From: UBA11872 sp965198285
GTDB lineage: Bacteria; Chloroflexota; UBA11872
Direction of reading: 5' to 3'
Length of the DNA stretch: 64,000 nucleotides
NCBI GenBank assembly: GCA_965198285.1
Contig: OZ240251.1
Span: 124,001-188,000, forward strand
Below the pieces are notes generated by a model. The model saw only the letters and a program-made list of their open reading frames with translations, did no database searches and was not told where the DNA came from. A program made the translations under genes and the position numbers. Shown in pieces: positions 23,643-32,158 of this stretch (positions within the stretch are counted from its first letter, which is position 1; each line of letters begins with the position of its first letter).

Positions 23643-24533
23643 TCAGACCAGGATCGGGTTTGACCAGGCCACGCGGCCGGCCGTGTCTTCCACTTCGACT
23701 CGGACGAAGACCTCCTCACCACGAAGTTCGTGCGTGGCGGCCGTCAGCGGCTCGGCTCCAGCTCGTTGACTGGAACCGCGGGCTCGGGCGGCGATGAAGT
23801 TTATGCGCGCGGCGGGGGAGGTGCGTACCCGAACCTCACCGTCGTCGACTTGCAGGTCCAGAATCTCCGGTCCCATCGACGAGTAGAAGTGGCCGCGCCG
23901 CAGAGCAGCGACCAGACCGGCCGGTGTGAAGTCCTGGGTGCGGACCATCACCCATCCTCGGCCCTCGGCCCCGTACTTCCAGTGCGAGTCGTCAGTGGCG
24001 AATCCCCAGGTTAAGCCGGCCTGGAGCAGGTACTCGTCCCAGGTGACGCCGGAGAAGCCCTTGGCTTTGGTGATGTCGCAGATGGAGTTGAAGACCTCCA
24101 TGCCTACGAAGCCCTCGATTTCGAGCATGTCGTGGGCGGATTGACCCAGCCAGTAGGGGTGGGCCATCACGGCCAGGCCGCCGCCGGCGTTGACCCGGTC
24201 AATGGCTTCCTGCGGACCCCAGGAGTCGTCGGAGCGCTCGAAGCCGCTGACGCCGGTGGCCAGGATGTGATAGCGCTCACCGGTGTAGGGGTCGGGGCCA
24301 TGCATTTCGATGCCCGGGATCGTGACGAAGCCCGGCTGGGCGTAGGCCGTCGTGTCCGACACGACCCGGTGGTCTGAGAGCGCGACGAAGTCATATCCGG
24401 CGTCGCGGTACCAAGCCACGGCGTCTGCGGGCGACTTTAGCCCGTCGGAGTTGGTGGAGTGCATGTGCAGATTGCCGCGGTACCAGCGGCCGTGGACCAG
24501 AAAGGGATTGCCATCGCCTGCATTCGCGGTCAT
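23643..24533 (-). CDS. PHP-domain phosphoesterase
   Basis: A 296-residue PHP-domain protein. Metal-binding motifs are NLHMHSTNSDG, ALSDHRVVS, PGIEMHG, VMAHPYW and ATDDSHW, which together form the trinuclear centre of PHP phosphoesterases. The C-terminal part (from about 220) is a beta-rich segment with no recognised domain. ATG 24533 is preferred over the longer frame to 24569 because AAGGAG lies six bases upstream. Substrates of stand-alone PHP enzymes vary and cannot be told here. It diverges from the glycosyltransferase gene. Confidence 0.8.
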   Translation of the reverse strand: MTANAGDGNPFLVHGRWYRGNLHMHSTNSDGLKSPADAVAWYRDAGYDFVALSDHRVVSDTTAYAQPGFVTIPGIEMHGPDPYTGERYHILATGVSGFERSDDSWGPQEAIDRVNAGGGLAVMAHPYWLGQSAHDMLEIEGFVGMEVFNSICDITKAKGFSGVTWDEYLLQAGLTWGFATDDSHWKYGAEGRGWVMVRTQDFTPAGLVAALRRGHFYSSMGPEILDLQVDDGEVRVRTSPAARINFIAARARGSSQRAGAEPLTAATHELRGEEVFVRVEVEDTAGRVAWSNPILV

Positions 24534-24678
24534 CTCCAACTCCTTATCACACGGCGGTTTAGCCTGCATGCGGGCATTATCTGCGGCAAGCCAGACCGGC
24601 GGCTACCGCCAGCTCGAGAGTTTAGTCGACCAGACGTCCTGATCCCATCGACGTTAAGGCGTCCGGCGCAGGGCCGTC

Positions 24679-24684
24679 TATGAT
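24679..24684 (+). promoter_or_regulatory. -10-like hexamer upstream of the glycosyltransferase gene
   Basis: TATGAT matches five of six -10 consensus positions and ends 36 bases before the ATG at 24721. A weak TTAAGG sits about 19 bases upstream. By-eye assignment only. Confidence 0.3.
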
Positions 24685-24720
24685 CAGCGCTTCGCGCGAG
24701 ACAGCTGGGAGGGGCACGAG

Positions 24721-25407
24721 ATGCCGATGAATGGCCGATGCGTCTCGGTCTGCATCCCGGCCAAGGACGAAGCCGAGACGATTGAGGAGATCATCACGCG
24801 CTGCCGGCCGCACGCGGACGACCTGTTCGTGGTGGACGGACACTCCAAGGACGCCACGCGCGACCTGGCCGACGCGCTGGAGGTTCCCGTCTATTTGGAC
24901 GCCGGACGCGGCAAGGGCTGCGCGGTGCGAGAAGCGATTGCGCGGACGACGGGCGACATCCTCGTGACCATTGACGCCGACATGTCCTTTGACCCCGAAG
25001 ACATACCAGCTCTGGTAGCGCCAGTAGCGAACGACGAGGCCGACTACGTCACGGGTTCGCGTATGCGAGGCGGCAGCGACGAACTCCACGGTGATTTCGA
25101 CAAGTTCCTCCGAATGATGGGGCAGGACATCATCACGCTGGGCATCAACTACCGGTTCGGGGTCCGGCTCACCGATTCACAGAGCGGGTTTCGGGCCTTC
25201 GACCTGGACGCCGCGAAGTCGATCACGCTGAACGAGGACATTACGACCACGGAACAGGAAATGATCATCAAGTTCCTGCGCAAGGGGTACCGGGTGGCGG
25301 AGGTACCGACCCACGAGTACGCCAGCCGGCGTGAGCGGTCGCACATCTCCCTGCGGCGGCACGGGGCGCGCTACGTGTACAGCTGGCTCCGGTATATGTT
25401 CTTCTAG
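24721..25407 (+). CDS. Family 2 glycosyltransferase (DPM1-like)
   Basis: A 228-residue GT-A glycosyltransferase resembling dolichyl/polyprenyl-phosphate mannose synthases. It shows CIPAKDEAETI, LFVVDGHSKDATRDLA, the DXD-type IDADMSFDPEDI, and LTDSQSGFRAFD with the later TEQEMIIKFLRKGYRVAEVPTHEY. There are no C-terminal membrane helices, so it is the short soluble form. GGGAGGGG lies shortly before the ATG. It may transfer a sugar to a polyprenyl phosphate for surface glycans; the GT39-type protein at 44-48 kb would be a natural user of such donors. Confidence 0.83.
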   Translation: MPMNGRCVSVCIPAKDEAETIEEIITRCRPHADDLFVVDGHSKDATRDLADALEVPVYLDAGRGKGCAVREAIARTTGDILVTIDADMSFDPEDIPALVAPVANDEADYVTGSRMRGGSDELHGDFDKFLRMMGQDIITLGINYRFGVRLTDSQSGFRAFDLDAAKSITLNEDITTTEQEMIIKFLRKGYRVAEVPTHEYASRRERSHISLRRHGARYVYSWLRYMFF

Positions 25408-25408
25408 T

Positions 25409-25425
25409 CGGTCCGATCCGGACCG
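25409..25425. terminator. Hairpin between convergent genes
   Basis: CGGTCCG and CGGACCG pair perfectly around ATC just after the glycosyltransferase stop and 26 bases before the end of the convergent ABC exporter gene. There is no U-tract, so it would be at best a weak or factor-assisted terminator. Confidence 0.4.
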
Positions 25426-25450
25426 GCCCCGGCAGTCACGAGCGACGCTT

Positions 25451-27289
25451 CTATCTGCCCCACCTAGGCCGCGTGAGCATGACCGGCATAACCGGGGCGA
25501 CTTCGGCTTGGTCTTTGCCGGGAAAGCCCGTGGTGTAGAGCTTGTAATAGAGATCACGGCGCGCCAGGAGTTCTTCATGCGCTCCGCGCTCAATGATCTC
25601 GCCGTCCTGGAAGACAAGAATCAGGTCCGCACCGCGCACGGTCGCCAGGCGATGCGCGATCACGAAAGATGTGCGGCCCCGCATCACACGCTCCAGGGCC
25701 TCCTGGATCGCGCGTTCGGTACGCGCGTCCACGCTTGAGGTTGCCTCGTCCAGGATCAGGATGCGCGGATCGGCCAAGAGGGCGCGGGCAAAGCAAATGA
25801 GTTGCCGCTGCCCGACCGAGAGCCGCGCCCCGCGCTCCCGCACTTCGGTCTGGTAGCCGCTGGGCAATTCCAGAATGAAGTCGTGCGCGCCCACCGCCTT
25901 GGCGGCATCAAGCACCTCTTGCTCCGACGCGTCCGGGCGCGCGAATGCGATGTTCTCAAAGATGCTGCCGGAGAACAGGAAGCTGTCTTGCGGGACGATT
26001 CCCAACTGGCTGCGCAGTGAATGCTGGGTGACTGACCGGATGGGATGACTGTCGATGCGAATCTCGCCATCGTCAGCGTCGTAGAAGCGGGCCAGCAGGT
26101 TGATGGTGGTGGTCTTGCCAGCGCCGGTTGGACCGACGAGCGCGACTCGCTGCCCAGGTTCGGCGACAAACGAAACGTTGCGTAGAACGTCGGCGCCCTC
26201 GTAGGCAAAGGTCACGTTGTCAAACTCAACACGGCCGGTAATGGAGGGAAGCTCGGTTGCCGCGGGCGAGTCGCTGATCTCCTCCGGCTCGTCCATCAAC
26301 TCAAAAATCTTCTCACCGGCCGCCATCGTGGACTGCATCTGGTTGTAGAAGCGGGTGAGCTGCTGGATGGGCTGGAAGAAGCGCGCAACAAAGGCGATAA
26401 ACGCCACCAGCACGCCGATCTCCACCTCTTCGCCGACAACAAGCGCGCCGCCAACGACGATGACCAAGGCCGTGGCTATGGCGGAGATCGTGTCGATGAC
26501 CGGAATGAACCCAGACACGATGGCGCCGGCACGGACGCTGGCGGCCACGTTCGCCTGGTTGGTGGCCTGAAACCGCGAGGCGTTCGTGCGCTCACGTCCA
26601 AACGACTGGGTGACGCGGACGCCGTCGATGCTCTCCTGCAAATTGGCGTAGACGTCCCCTACGGTGCTGCGGACATCACGGAACGCGTTGCGCGCCAAGG
26701 TGCTGAAGAACCGGCTGGCGAGCCACATGACGGGAAGCATGGCCATCGTGACCAGCGCCAGCTTGGCGTTCAGAGCAAACATCATGATGACGATGATCAG
26801 CAAGATGAAGACGTCGGTAACCAGCGAAACCACGCCCATCGTCACGAACTCGCTAATCACGTCCACGTCATTCGTTACGCGGGACATCACGGTGCCCAAC
26901 GGGTGGCGGGTGAAATAGGACAGGGACAAGCGGTTGAGCTTGGCGAACATGTCGTTGCGCAGCCGCAGCAGGCTGGCTTGCCCGATGGTGGCCGAGATAC
27001 GGACCTGGAGGTATGTGCCGGCCCACATGACGAACAACGTGAGCAGGTAGATAGCGCCAATGCTCGCCAGCACGTCGGTGTCGCGCTTCTGGATTCCCTC
27101 ATCGATCCCAAACTTGAGCAGCAGCGGACCGGCAACGTTGGCGCCGGATCCGATGGACACCAGCACAATGGCCGCGGCGATCATGCGCTTGTGCGGAACC
27201 AGGTAGGCCAACAGGCGACGGGCGACCCGGGGGTTGTAGGCCGCTGCATCGCCCTCAAAGCGGCCCAAGGACATTCGGCCGGACATCAT
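25451..27289 (-). CDS. ABC exporter half-transporter A (membrane plus ATPase)
   Basis: A 612-residue type IV ABC exporter half. Residues 1-340 form a six-helix membrane domain; the ATPase follows with Walker A VGPTGAGKTTTI, Q-loop, ABC signature RLSVGQRQL, Walker B ILILDEATSSVD and H-loop IAHRL, all intact. The first ATG lies in the stop region of half-transporter B (ATGA overlap), so the two are made together and probably form a heterodimer of the multidrug or lipid-exporter class. A MarR regulator gene heads the unit. The signature reads LSVGQ rather than LSGGQ, a common variation. Confidence 0.9.
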   Translation of the reverse strand: MMSGRMSLGRFEGDAAAYNPRVARRLLAYLVPHKRMIAAAIVLVSIGSGANVAGPLLLKFGIDEGIQKRDTDVLASIGAIYLLTLFVMWAGTYLQVRISATIGQASLLRLRNDMFAKLNRLSLSYFTRHPLGTVMSRVTNDVDVISEFVTMGVVSLVTDVFILLIIVIMMFALNAKLALVTMAMLPVMWLASRFFSTLARNAFRDVRSTVGDVYANLQESIDGVRVTQSFGRERTNASRFQATNQANVAASVRAGAIVSGFIPVIDTISAIATALVIVVGGALVVGEEVEIGVLVAFIAFVARFFQPIQQLTRFYNQMQSTMAAGEKIFELMDEPEEISDSPAATELPSITGRVEFDNVTFAYEGADVLRNVSFVAEPGQRVALVGPTGAGKTTTINLLARFYDADDGEIRIDSHPIRSVTQHSLRSQLGIVPQDSFLFSGSIFENIAFARPDASEQEVLDAAKAVGAHDFILELPSGYQTEVRERGARLSVGQRQLICFARALLADPRILILDEATSSVDARTERAIQEALERVMRGRTSFVIAHRLATVRGADLILVFQDGEIIERGAHEELLARRDLYYKLYTTGFPGKDQAEVAPVMPVMLTRPRWGR

Positions 27290-29082
27290 GACGACGGGCT
27301 CCCTACGGCGGTGGGCGCGGCGCCGGCGCTGGCGGCTTCGCGGCGCAGGCGCTCAGCCTCGGCTTCCTGGGCCTCCCACATTTCGCGATAGAGGCCGTCG
27401 GTCTCGACCAGATCCTCATGGCGTCCACGCTGCACGATGGCGCCGTGGTCGAGGACGATGATCTCGGCCACGTGGCGCACGCTGCGGATACGTTGGCTGA
27501 TGATGAGGGTGGTGCGTCCTTGCTGGGCGCTGCGCAGCGCGTCCTGGATGGCGCGCTCCGTCCAGGTGTCCACGCTGGAGGTCGACTCATCCAAGATGAG
27601 GATGCGCGGGTCCAGCACCAGGGCACGGGCGATCGCCACACGCTGCTTCTGGCCGCCGGAGAGCGTGACGCCGCGCTCGCCAACCACAGTTTCGTAGCCG
27701 TTGGGCAGCGTCTCGATGAATTCATGAATCTGGGCCAGCTCGGCGGCCGCCACAACCTGCGCGCGGGTGGCATCGGGCCGGCCGTAGGCGATGTTGGCGC
27801 GGATGCTATCGGCAAACACAAAGGGCTCTTGATGGACGATGCCGATCTGAGCGCGCAACGAGTCGATCGTTAGGTCGCGCACATCGATACCGTCCACGAG
27901 CACCCGGCCGAAACTAGCGTCATAGAAGCGAGGCACGAGGTTGATGATGGAACTTTTGCCCGAGCCTGTGCCGCCGACGATGCCGAGGGCCTGGCCAGGC
28001 GCGATTTCGAAATTGATGTCGTTGAGCACGGACTGGCTCTCGTGCTCAAAACGTACCCGCTCGAACCTCACGCGGCCCTCGGCCCGAGTGAGGGCTTCGG
28101 CGTGAGGCGATTCGAGCACATCGGAACGCTCGTCCAGGATGTCGAAGATGCGCTCCCCGGACGCGACCGCACGGGCGAAGCTGTTGATCGTCATGCCGAG
28201 CATGCGGACGGGCATCATCAGGAGCAGCAGGTAGGCATTGAACTCCACGAGCGTCCCGAGGCTGATCTGGTCGTCGATCACCTTCCAGCCGCCAAACCAG
28301 AGCACGGCCACTTGCCCGGCACCGAGGATGGCGTTGAACAGCGGCGCGCGCATGGCGAACATGCGCATCACCGTGACCGTGCGGTCATTGAGTTTGGCGT
28401 TCACCGGGGCGAAACGCCGAGCTTCGGCGCCTTCCTGGGCAAACGCGCGCACCACGCGCGCGCCGGCCAAGTTTTCCTGAACCACCACGTTCACATCCGC
28501 CCAGGCCTCCTGCACTCGCTGAAAGAGCGGTCGGATGCGCTTGGCAAACGACACGGCGATGCCGACCAGCACCGGGACGATCAGCAGGGACAGCAGCGCA
28601 AGCTGCCAGTCCTTCACGAACAGCACGACCGCCACGCCCCCGGTTACCAGGAAGATTTGCACGATCTGAAAGATGCCCATGGACGCGAAGCGACGCACGC
28701 GTTCGACGTCGCTGGTCGTCCGCGACATCAACTCGCCCGTGCGGGTCTGGTCGTGGAAGCGGAACGAGAGGCTCTGGATGTGCATGTAGAGCTGATTGCG
28801 AATGGCAAAGACCACCCGCTGGCTCAAGACCTCGGCCATGAACTGGCGGCCAAACTGCGAAAGGCCCTTGAAGGCCGTAAAGGCGATGACCAGACCTGCC
28901 ATGACGTACAGGACCGTCTGTGCGCCCTCCTGAAGGCCCTGGTCGACGGCCTCGCGAAGAAACTGGGGAATCGACAGGTCGGCGACCGTGCCGACGAGGG
29001 TGAAGGCCAGGGTGCCCAAGCTCAGTCGCCAATGCGGCAGGGCATAGCGAATCAGGCGGGTCAGGATTGTGGTGCTATGCAT
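27286..29082 (-). CDS. ABC exporter half-transporter B (membrane plus ATPase)
   Basis: A 598-residue ABC exporter half with an N-terminal six-helix domain and an ATPase carrying Walker A VGGTGSGKSSIINL, signature TLSGGQKQR and Walker B ILILDESTSSVD. The H-loop His is replaced by Gln (LIISQRIRSVR), whereas the partner keeps His. Such asymmetry is typical of heterodimeric exporters with one degenerate ATP site. It follows the MarR gene by 10 bases and overlaps half-transporter A. Substrate unknown. Confidence 0.9.
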   Translation of the reverse strand: MHSTTILTRLIRYALPHWRLSLGTLAFTLVGTVADLSIPQFLREAVDQGLQEGAQTVLYVMAGLVIAFTAFKGLSQFGRQFMAEVLSQRVVFAIRNQLYMHIQSLSFRFHDQTRTGELMSRTTSDVERVRRFASMGIFQIVQIFLVTGGVAVVLFVKDWQLALLSLLIVPVLVGIAVSFAKRIRPLFQRVQEAWADVNVVVQENLAGARVVRAFAQEGAEARRFAPVNAKLNDRTVTVMRMFAMRAPLFNAILGAGQVAVLWFGGWKVIDDQISLGTLVEFNAYLLLLMMPVRMLGMTINSFARAVASGERIFDILDERSDVLESPHAEALTRAEGRVRFERVRFEHESQSVLNDINFEIAPGQALGIVGGTGSGKSSIINLVPRFYDASFGRVLVDGIDVRDLTIDSLRAQIGIVHQEPFVFADSIRANIAYGRPDATRAQVVAAAELAQIHEFIETLPNGYETVVGERGVTLSGGQKQRVAIARALVLDPRILILDESTSSVDTWTERAIQDALRSAQQGRTTLIISQRIRSVRHVAEIIVLDHGAIVQRGRHEDLVETDGLYREMWEAQEAEAERLRREAASAGAAPTAVGSPSS

Positions 29083-29092
29083 GGACGTCCTT

Positions 29093-29560
29093 TCATTGAG
29101 ACCTGAAGTAGCCGGCTTCGCGCTTGGCGCCGATGGCGGCGTTGAGCCGGGCGAGGGCAGCAGCTATGTCCGAAGATTCAGAGTCGCCGAGCTCGTCAAG
29201 CGCGCCCTCGAGGTACTGCACGAAGGCGTCCTCGTAAGCAGCCAATCGCGTCAGGCCGGCTGGCGTCGCGTCAATAAGCAAGTGACGGCGGTCGGCTCGA
29301 TCCTCGGTGCGGGTGACCAGGCCGGCCACGACCAGCCGGTCCACGGTGTGCGAGACGGTCTGGCTGCTGAGTAGCTGCCAGTCGGCCAGCTGCTTCATGC
29401 GCCGGGGCGCGCGGCGACGCAGAGCGCGCAGTGTCCGGTATTCCGGCTGGGTCAAACCCAGGCTGTCTTCGCGGGCCGTGGCGAAGCGCTGGGCGATGCG
29501 GGTGAAGCGGGTGCCCAACACGGCCAACTCGGCGGCAGCTTCGTATCTGCTCCCGCTCAT
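29093..29560 (-). CDS. MarR-family transcriptional regulator
   Basis: A 155-residue MarR-type winged-helix regulator: a helical N-terminus, the HTH with QPEYRTLRALRRRAPRRMKQLADWQLLSSQTVSHTVDRLVVAGLVTR, and the wing EDRADRRHLLIDATPAG. It is the first gene of the minus-strand ABC exporter operon, and MarR proteins commonly repress adjacent efflux genes and are released by ligand, so control of the exporter is likely. The operator was not identified; the intergenic region to the upstream selenoprotein-like gene is about 120 bases. Confidence 0.88.
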   Translation of the reverse strand: MSGSRYEAAAELAVLGTRFTRIAQRFATAREDSLGLTQPEYRTLRALRRRAPRRMKQLADWQLLSSQTVSHTVDRLVVAGLVTRTEDRADRRHLLIDATPAGLTRLAAYEDAFVQYLEGALDELGDSESSDIAAALARLNAAIGAKREAGYFRSQ

Positions 29561-29678
29561 ACTCGTCAGTCTAGCGAATTATCACGCCGACTGATCGTAC
29601 GGCAGACGTACAAATCGGGCAAGTGGTTGGCAGAGAGATGCACAAGGGCCAGATGTGTGGAAGTGACCGAGCGGACAG

Positions 29679-30167
29679 TCAGGCGTTGTCGACTACGGCC
29701 AAGAGGTCGGCGGAGTCGGGCCAGTCGCGCTGGTGGGAGCCGACGGTGATGAAGCGGATACGGCCCATCGGGTCCACCAGGAAGACGCTGGGGCGGGCCA
29801 TGTTCCAGGATTCGAAGTTGAGGCGGACGTATACGCCGTAACGGCGAATTGCGGAACGGTCGGGATCAGCCAGCAGCGGAAAGGGGAGCGACAGGCCCTT
29901 CGCGAAGCGCCGCACGCCTTCCGGCCCCTGGCCGTATACGCCGACAATACGGACCTTGCGTTGCTTCCATTCCTCCAGCTCGCCCGCGAGCTGCGCCAGA
30001 TATCTCCGGCAGTTCGGTCACCAAGTATGGCGAAGGAAAATGAGCAGCTGCCACTGCCCGGCGGACGGCACCTCGCAGAGTTGGTCGGGATCTGAAGCGA
30101 GCGGCAGGGTGAATCGGGGCGCCGGGTCGCCTAGGCCAAGCGTTCCTGATCCCTCGGCACGAGGCAC
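29679..30167 (-). CDS. Putative selenoprotein, AhpC/TSA (peroxiredoxin-like) family, UGA read as Sec
   Basis: From GTG 30167 the minus strand encodes 162 residues with a single internal TGA at 30020-30018 (codon 50) and a terminal TGA at 29679. The N-terminal part reads GLGDPAPRFTLPLA, the normal AhpC/TSA opening; next comes LLIFLRHTW-U-PNCRRYLAQL, where family members have FLRHFGCPFC, so UGA stands exactly at the first Cys of CxxC, giving UxxC. Downstream, VRIVGVYGQGPEGVRRFAKGLSLPF, LADPDRSAIRRYGVY, PSVFLVDPMGRIRF and the C-terminus are uninterrupted and well conserved in pattern. A perfect hairpin at 29993-29976 sits at bacterial-SECIS distance. SelB is encoded at 49.5 kb. It is probably a thiol/selenol peroxidase or reductase. 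The alternative, a nonsense-mutated gene, is less likely because nothing else is broken. Without recoding only residues from about 29915 would be called. Confidence 0.72.
29976..29993 (-). promoter_or_regulatory. SECIS-like hairpin
   Basis: On the minus strand CAGCTCGC-GG-GCGAGCTG is a perfect inverted repeat. As RNA it would form a seven-pair stem with a CGGG loop; the loop starts 31 bases after the UGA at 30018. Bacterial SECIS elements are stems with a small loop carrying G within its first bases, located roughly 16-37 bases after the UGA. The distance and G-containing loop both fit. Confidence 0.6.
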
Positions 30168-30245
30168 AGTGGGTTAATCCTGGAATTCTGGCCAGATGAC
30201 GCAAGCTCAAGTATCGCAGCGCCGCATGCACGCGGCATGCGGAAC

Positions 30246-31055
30246 TCAGGCAACGATATCGCGACGCCGGAAGATCGCGAGCGAGGCCACCGCTGTCACC
30301 ACCGCGGCGCCCGCCATCACCAGGGCATCGCGCCAGATGAATTCGCCGGTCCCCAGTTGCTCGACAGGGTTCCAGTAGCCAAACACGCTGAGCTTGCCCA
30401 GCCAGTCGGCCCCGGAGGCGATATCCGCCACGATGAGCAACACGAACATGATGACGATGATGCCGGCGGCTAGGCCGTACGTGCGGCCGGGTTGCAGGAT
30501 CAGCGTGGCCAACAGGAGCCCGCCCCCGGCGACGGCCAGCGTGAAGAGCAGCATCTGCACGTGGGCCAGCAGCAGGTCGAACGCGCTCAGGTCGATCTCC
30601 CTGGCCCAGATAGCCGCGCCGATCAGAATTGCAACCAGGGACGCGCCAATGACCGCCACGGTGAGGATGAATAGGGCGACGATGCGGGAGAGCAAGAAGC
30701 GCGTGCGGCTGATCGGCGCGGCCAGCAGCACGTCCAGCGTGCCGGCCCCAAAGTCGCGCGTGATCAGCCCGGCCCCGAACCAAACGCCGAAGTAGGCCAT
30801 CACCAGCATCAGCGTGGTCGTGTACTGCGAACTGAAGAAGCTGTAGAAGGTATTCTGCTGCGCCGACGCCTGGGCCACCGTGGTGCCGCCAAAGACCTCG
30901 CTGCCACCCATGGCTTGGCTGAGGTTGTCCCAGTTCTCCTTGAACAATGGCCAGAGGCCCATGATGAGCAGGCCGAGCGCCACAATGCCCAACTCGAACC
31001 AAAACGTCGCCAGCCGGCGGGTGCGCAGGGTCAGGCGTATGACGCTGAGGTTCAT
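30246..31055 (-). CDS. ABC-2 type transporter permease
   Basis: A 269-residue membrane protein with six predicted helices in the ABC-2 arrangement, including the conserved GLITRDFGAGTLDVLLAAPISRTRFLLSRIVALF cytosolic and amphipathic segment typical of ABC-2 permeases. It overlaps the ATPase gene by four bases and should be its membrane partner; one permease type would dimerise with two ATPases. Export of a drug, lipid or peptide is likely, but the substrate is unknown. The putative selenoprotein gene follows 78 bases downstream on the same strand. Confidence 0.85.
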   Translation of the reverse strand: MNLSVIRLTLRTRRLATFWFELGIVALGLLIMGLWPLFKENWDNLSQAMGGSEVFGGTTVAQASAQQNTFYSFFSSQYTTTLMLVMAYFGVWFGAGLITRDFGAGTLDVLLAAPISRTRFLLSRIVALFILTVAVIGASLVAILIGAAIWAREIDLSAFDLLLAHVQMLLFTLAVAGGGLLLATLILQPGRTYGLAAGIIVIMFVLLIVADIASGADWLGKLSVFGYWNPVEQLGTGEFIWRDALVMAGAAVVTAVASLAIFRRRDIVA

Positions 31056-31942
31056 GCGCCGTTCCCGCTCTCGTAGTGCTGGAGGAACGATTCCTCGAAG
31101 CTGGGCTCGTCGGTCTCCAGGTCGACCACCGTGTACTGCGCCAGCGCCTTGATGACCGGATCGAGCGAGCCGCTGACTTCGAAGCGCGCTGTTCCGTCCT
31201 CGATGCGGATGTCGCTAACGCCGGGAATGGACAGCTCGGCGGGAGCATCGCCCTCAAAGATGACGGTCATGCGCCGGACGCGTGCCGCGCTGAGGTTGGC
31301 GACCGTGTCCACCTGCACCAGCCGCCCCAGACGCAGGATGCCCACGCGGTCGCAGAGCGCCTCGGCCTCGGAGAGCACGTGGGTGGATAGCAAGACCGTG
31401 CGGCCCTGGTCGCGCAACTCGCTGATGATCTTGCCGAACTCCTGCTGCACCAGGGGATCGAGACCGCGCGTGGGCTCGTCGACGATGTAGACGGGCACGT
31501 CCTCCTGCAAGGCGCGCACGACGACGACCTTCTGACGGTTGCCCATCGAGAGGTCGCCGATCTTGCGGGAGGTGTCCAACTCCAGCCGCTCGGTCAACTC
31601 GTCGCGCCGCTTCCGCGGCGCGTTAGTCAGGTTGCCGAATGCGTCCAGGTACTGGCCGACCTTCATGAAGGTGTAGAGGCTGCTGTCGCTGGGCAGAAAG
31701 CCCATCGAGCTACGAGCGGCGGGCCCGTCGCTGTGAACGTCGCGTCCCAACACTTCGGCGCGGCCCCGCGTGGGGCGCATCAACCCCATGAGCAGGCGGA
31801 TCGTGGTGGTCTTGCCGGCGCCGTTGGGTCCGAGATAGCCGAAGATCTCGCCCGAGCGGACTTCGAGGTCGAGATCCGAGAGGGCCTGCACGTCGCCGTA
31901 ATGCTTGGTCAGACCCCAGGTCTGAATGGCGATGTCGCTCAT
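31052..31942 (-). CDS. ABC-2 type transporter ATP-binding protein
   Basis: A 296-residue ATPase with Walker A GYLGPNGAGKTTTIRLLMGL, the ABC signature in KIGDLSMGNRQKVVVVRAL (LSMGN rather than LSGGQ), Walker B VYIVDEPTRGLDP and H-loop LLSTHVLSEAEALCD. A C-terminal extension of about 80 residues is typical of the DrrA/CcmA-like group. ATG 31942 begins the protein at its first strand; the longer frame to 32047 adds unstructured sequence. It partners the ABC-2 permease. It diverges from the LON-domain gene. Confidence 0.9.
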   Translation of the reverse strand: MSDIAIQTWGLTKHYGDVQALSDLDLEVRSGEIFGYLGPNGAGKTTTIRLLMGLMRPTRGRAEVLGRDVHSDGPAARSSMGFLPSDSSLYTFMKVGQYLDAFGNLTNAPRKRRDELTERLELDTSRKIGDLSMGNRQKVVVVRALQEDVPVYIVDEPTRGLDPLVQQEFGKIISELRDQGRTVLLSTHVLSEAEALCDRVGILRLGRLVQVDTVANLSAARVRRMTVIFEGDAPAELSIPGVSDIRIEDGTARFEVSGSLDPVIKALAQYTVVDLETDEPSFEESFLQHYESGNGA

Positions 31943-32158
31943 GTCGGCCCGGATTACTCCGCTCGCGCCCTCGGGCGACTGTCCGGTGGGTTCTCGTGGT
32001 TTGGGCGGTTCACTGTAGCAGCCGGAATGATCGAGGTTTTGTGGCAAACGTCACGGTCAATCACAAGCATGTGGGCTGGGGAGGCGGAAGCGCCCGCAAC
32101 CTCGGCCACTAAGGACATCGCTGAAGCGTGTACGAACTCGGGCCGCCTAGACTGCCGC

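Noticed and set aside
28042..29106. 354-codon plus-strand frame inside the ABC exporter gene
   Set aside because: It is antisense to conserved ATPase and membrane segments and has no recognisable features.
30018..30020. Reading the internal TGA as a simple nonsense mutation
   Set aside because: The rest of the frame is intact, UGA is exactly at the redox Cys position, a hairpin follows at SECIS distance, and SelB is present; recoding is the better explanation, although not proven.
29866..31257. 463-codon minus-strand frame across the ABC-2 permease and the UGA-containing gene
   Set aside because: It is in a different frame from the permease and selenoprotein-like gene; translation is Arg/Ser-rich low-complexity sequence.
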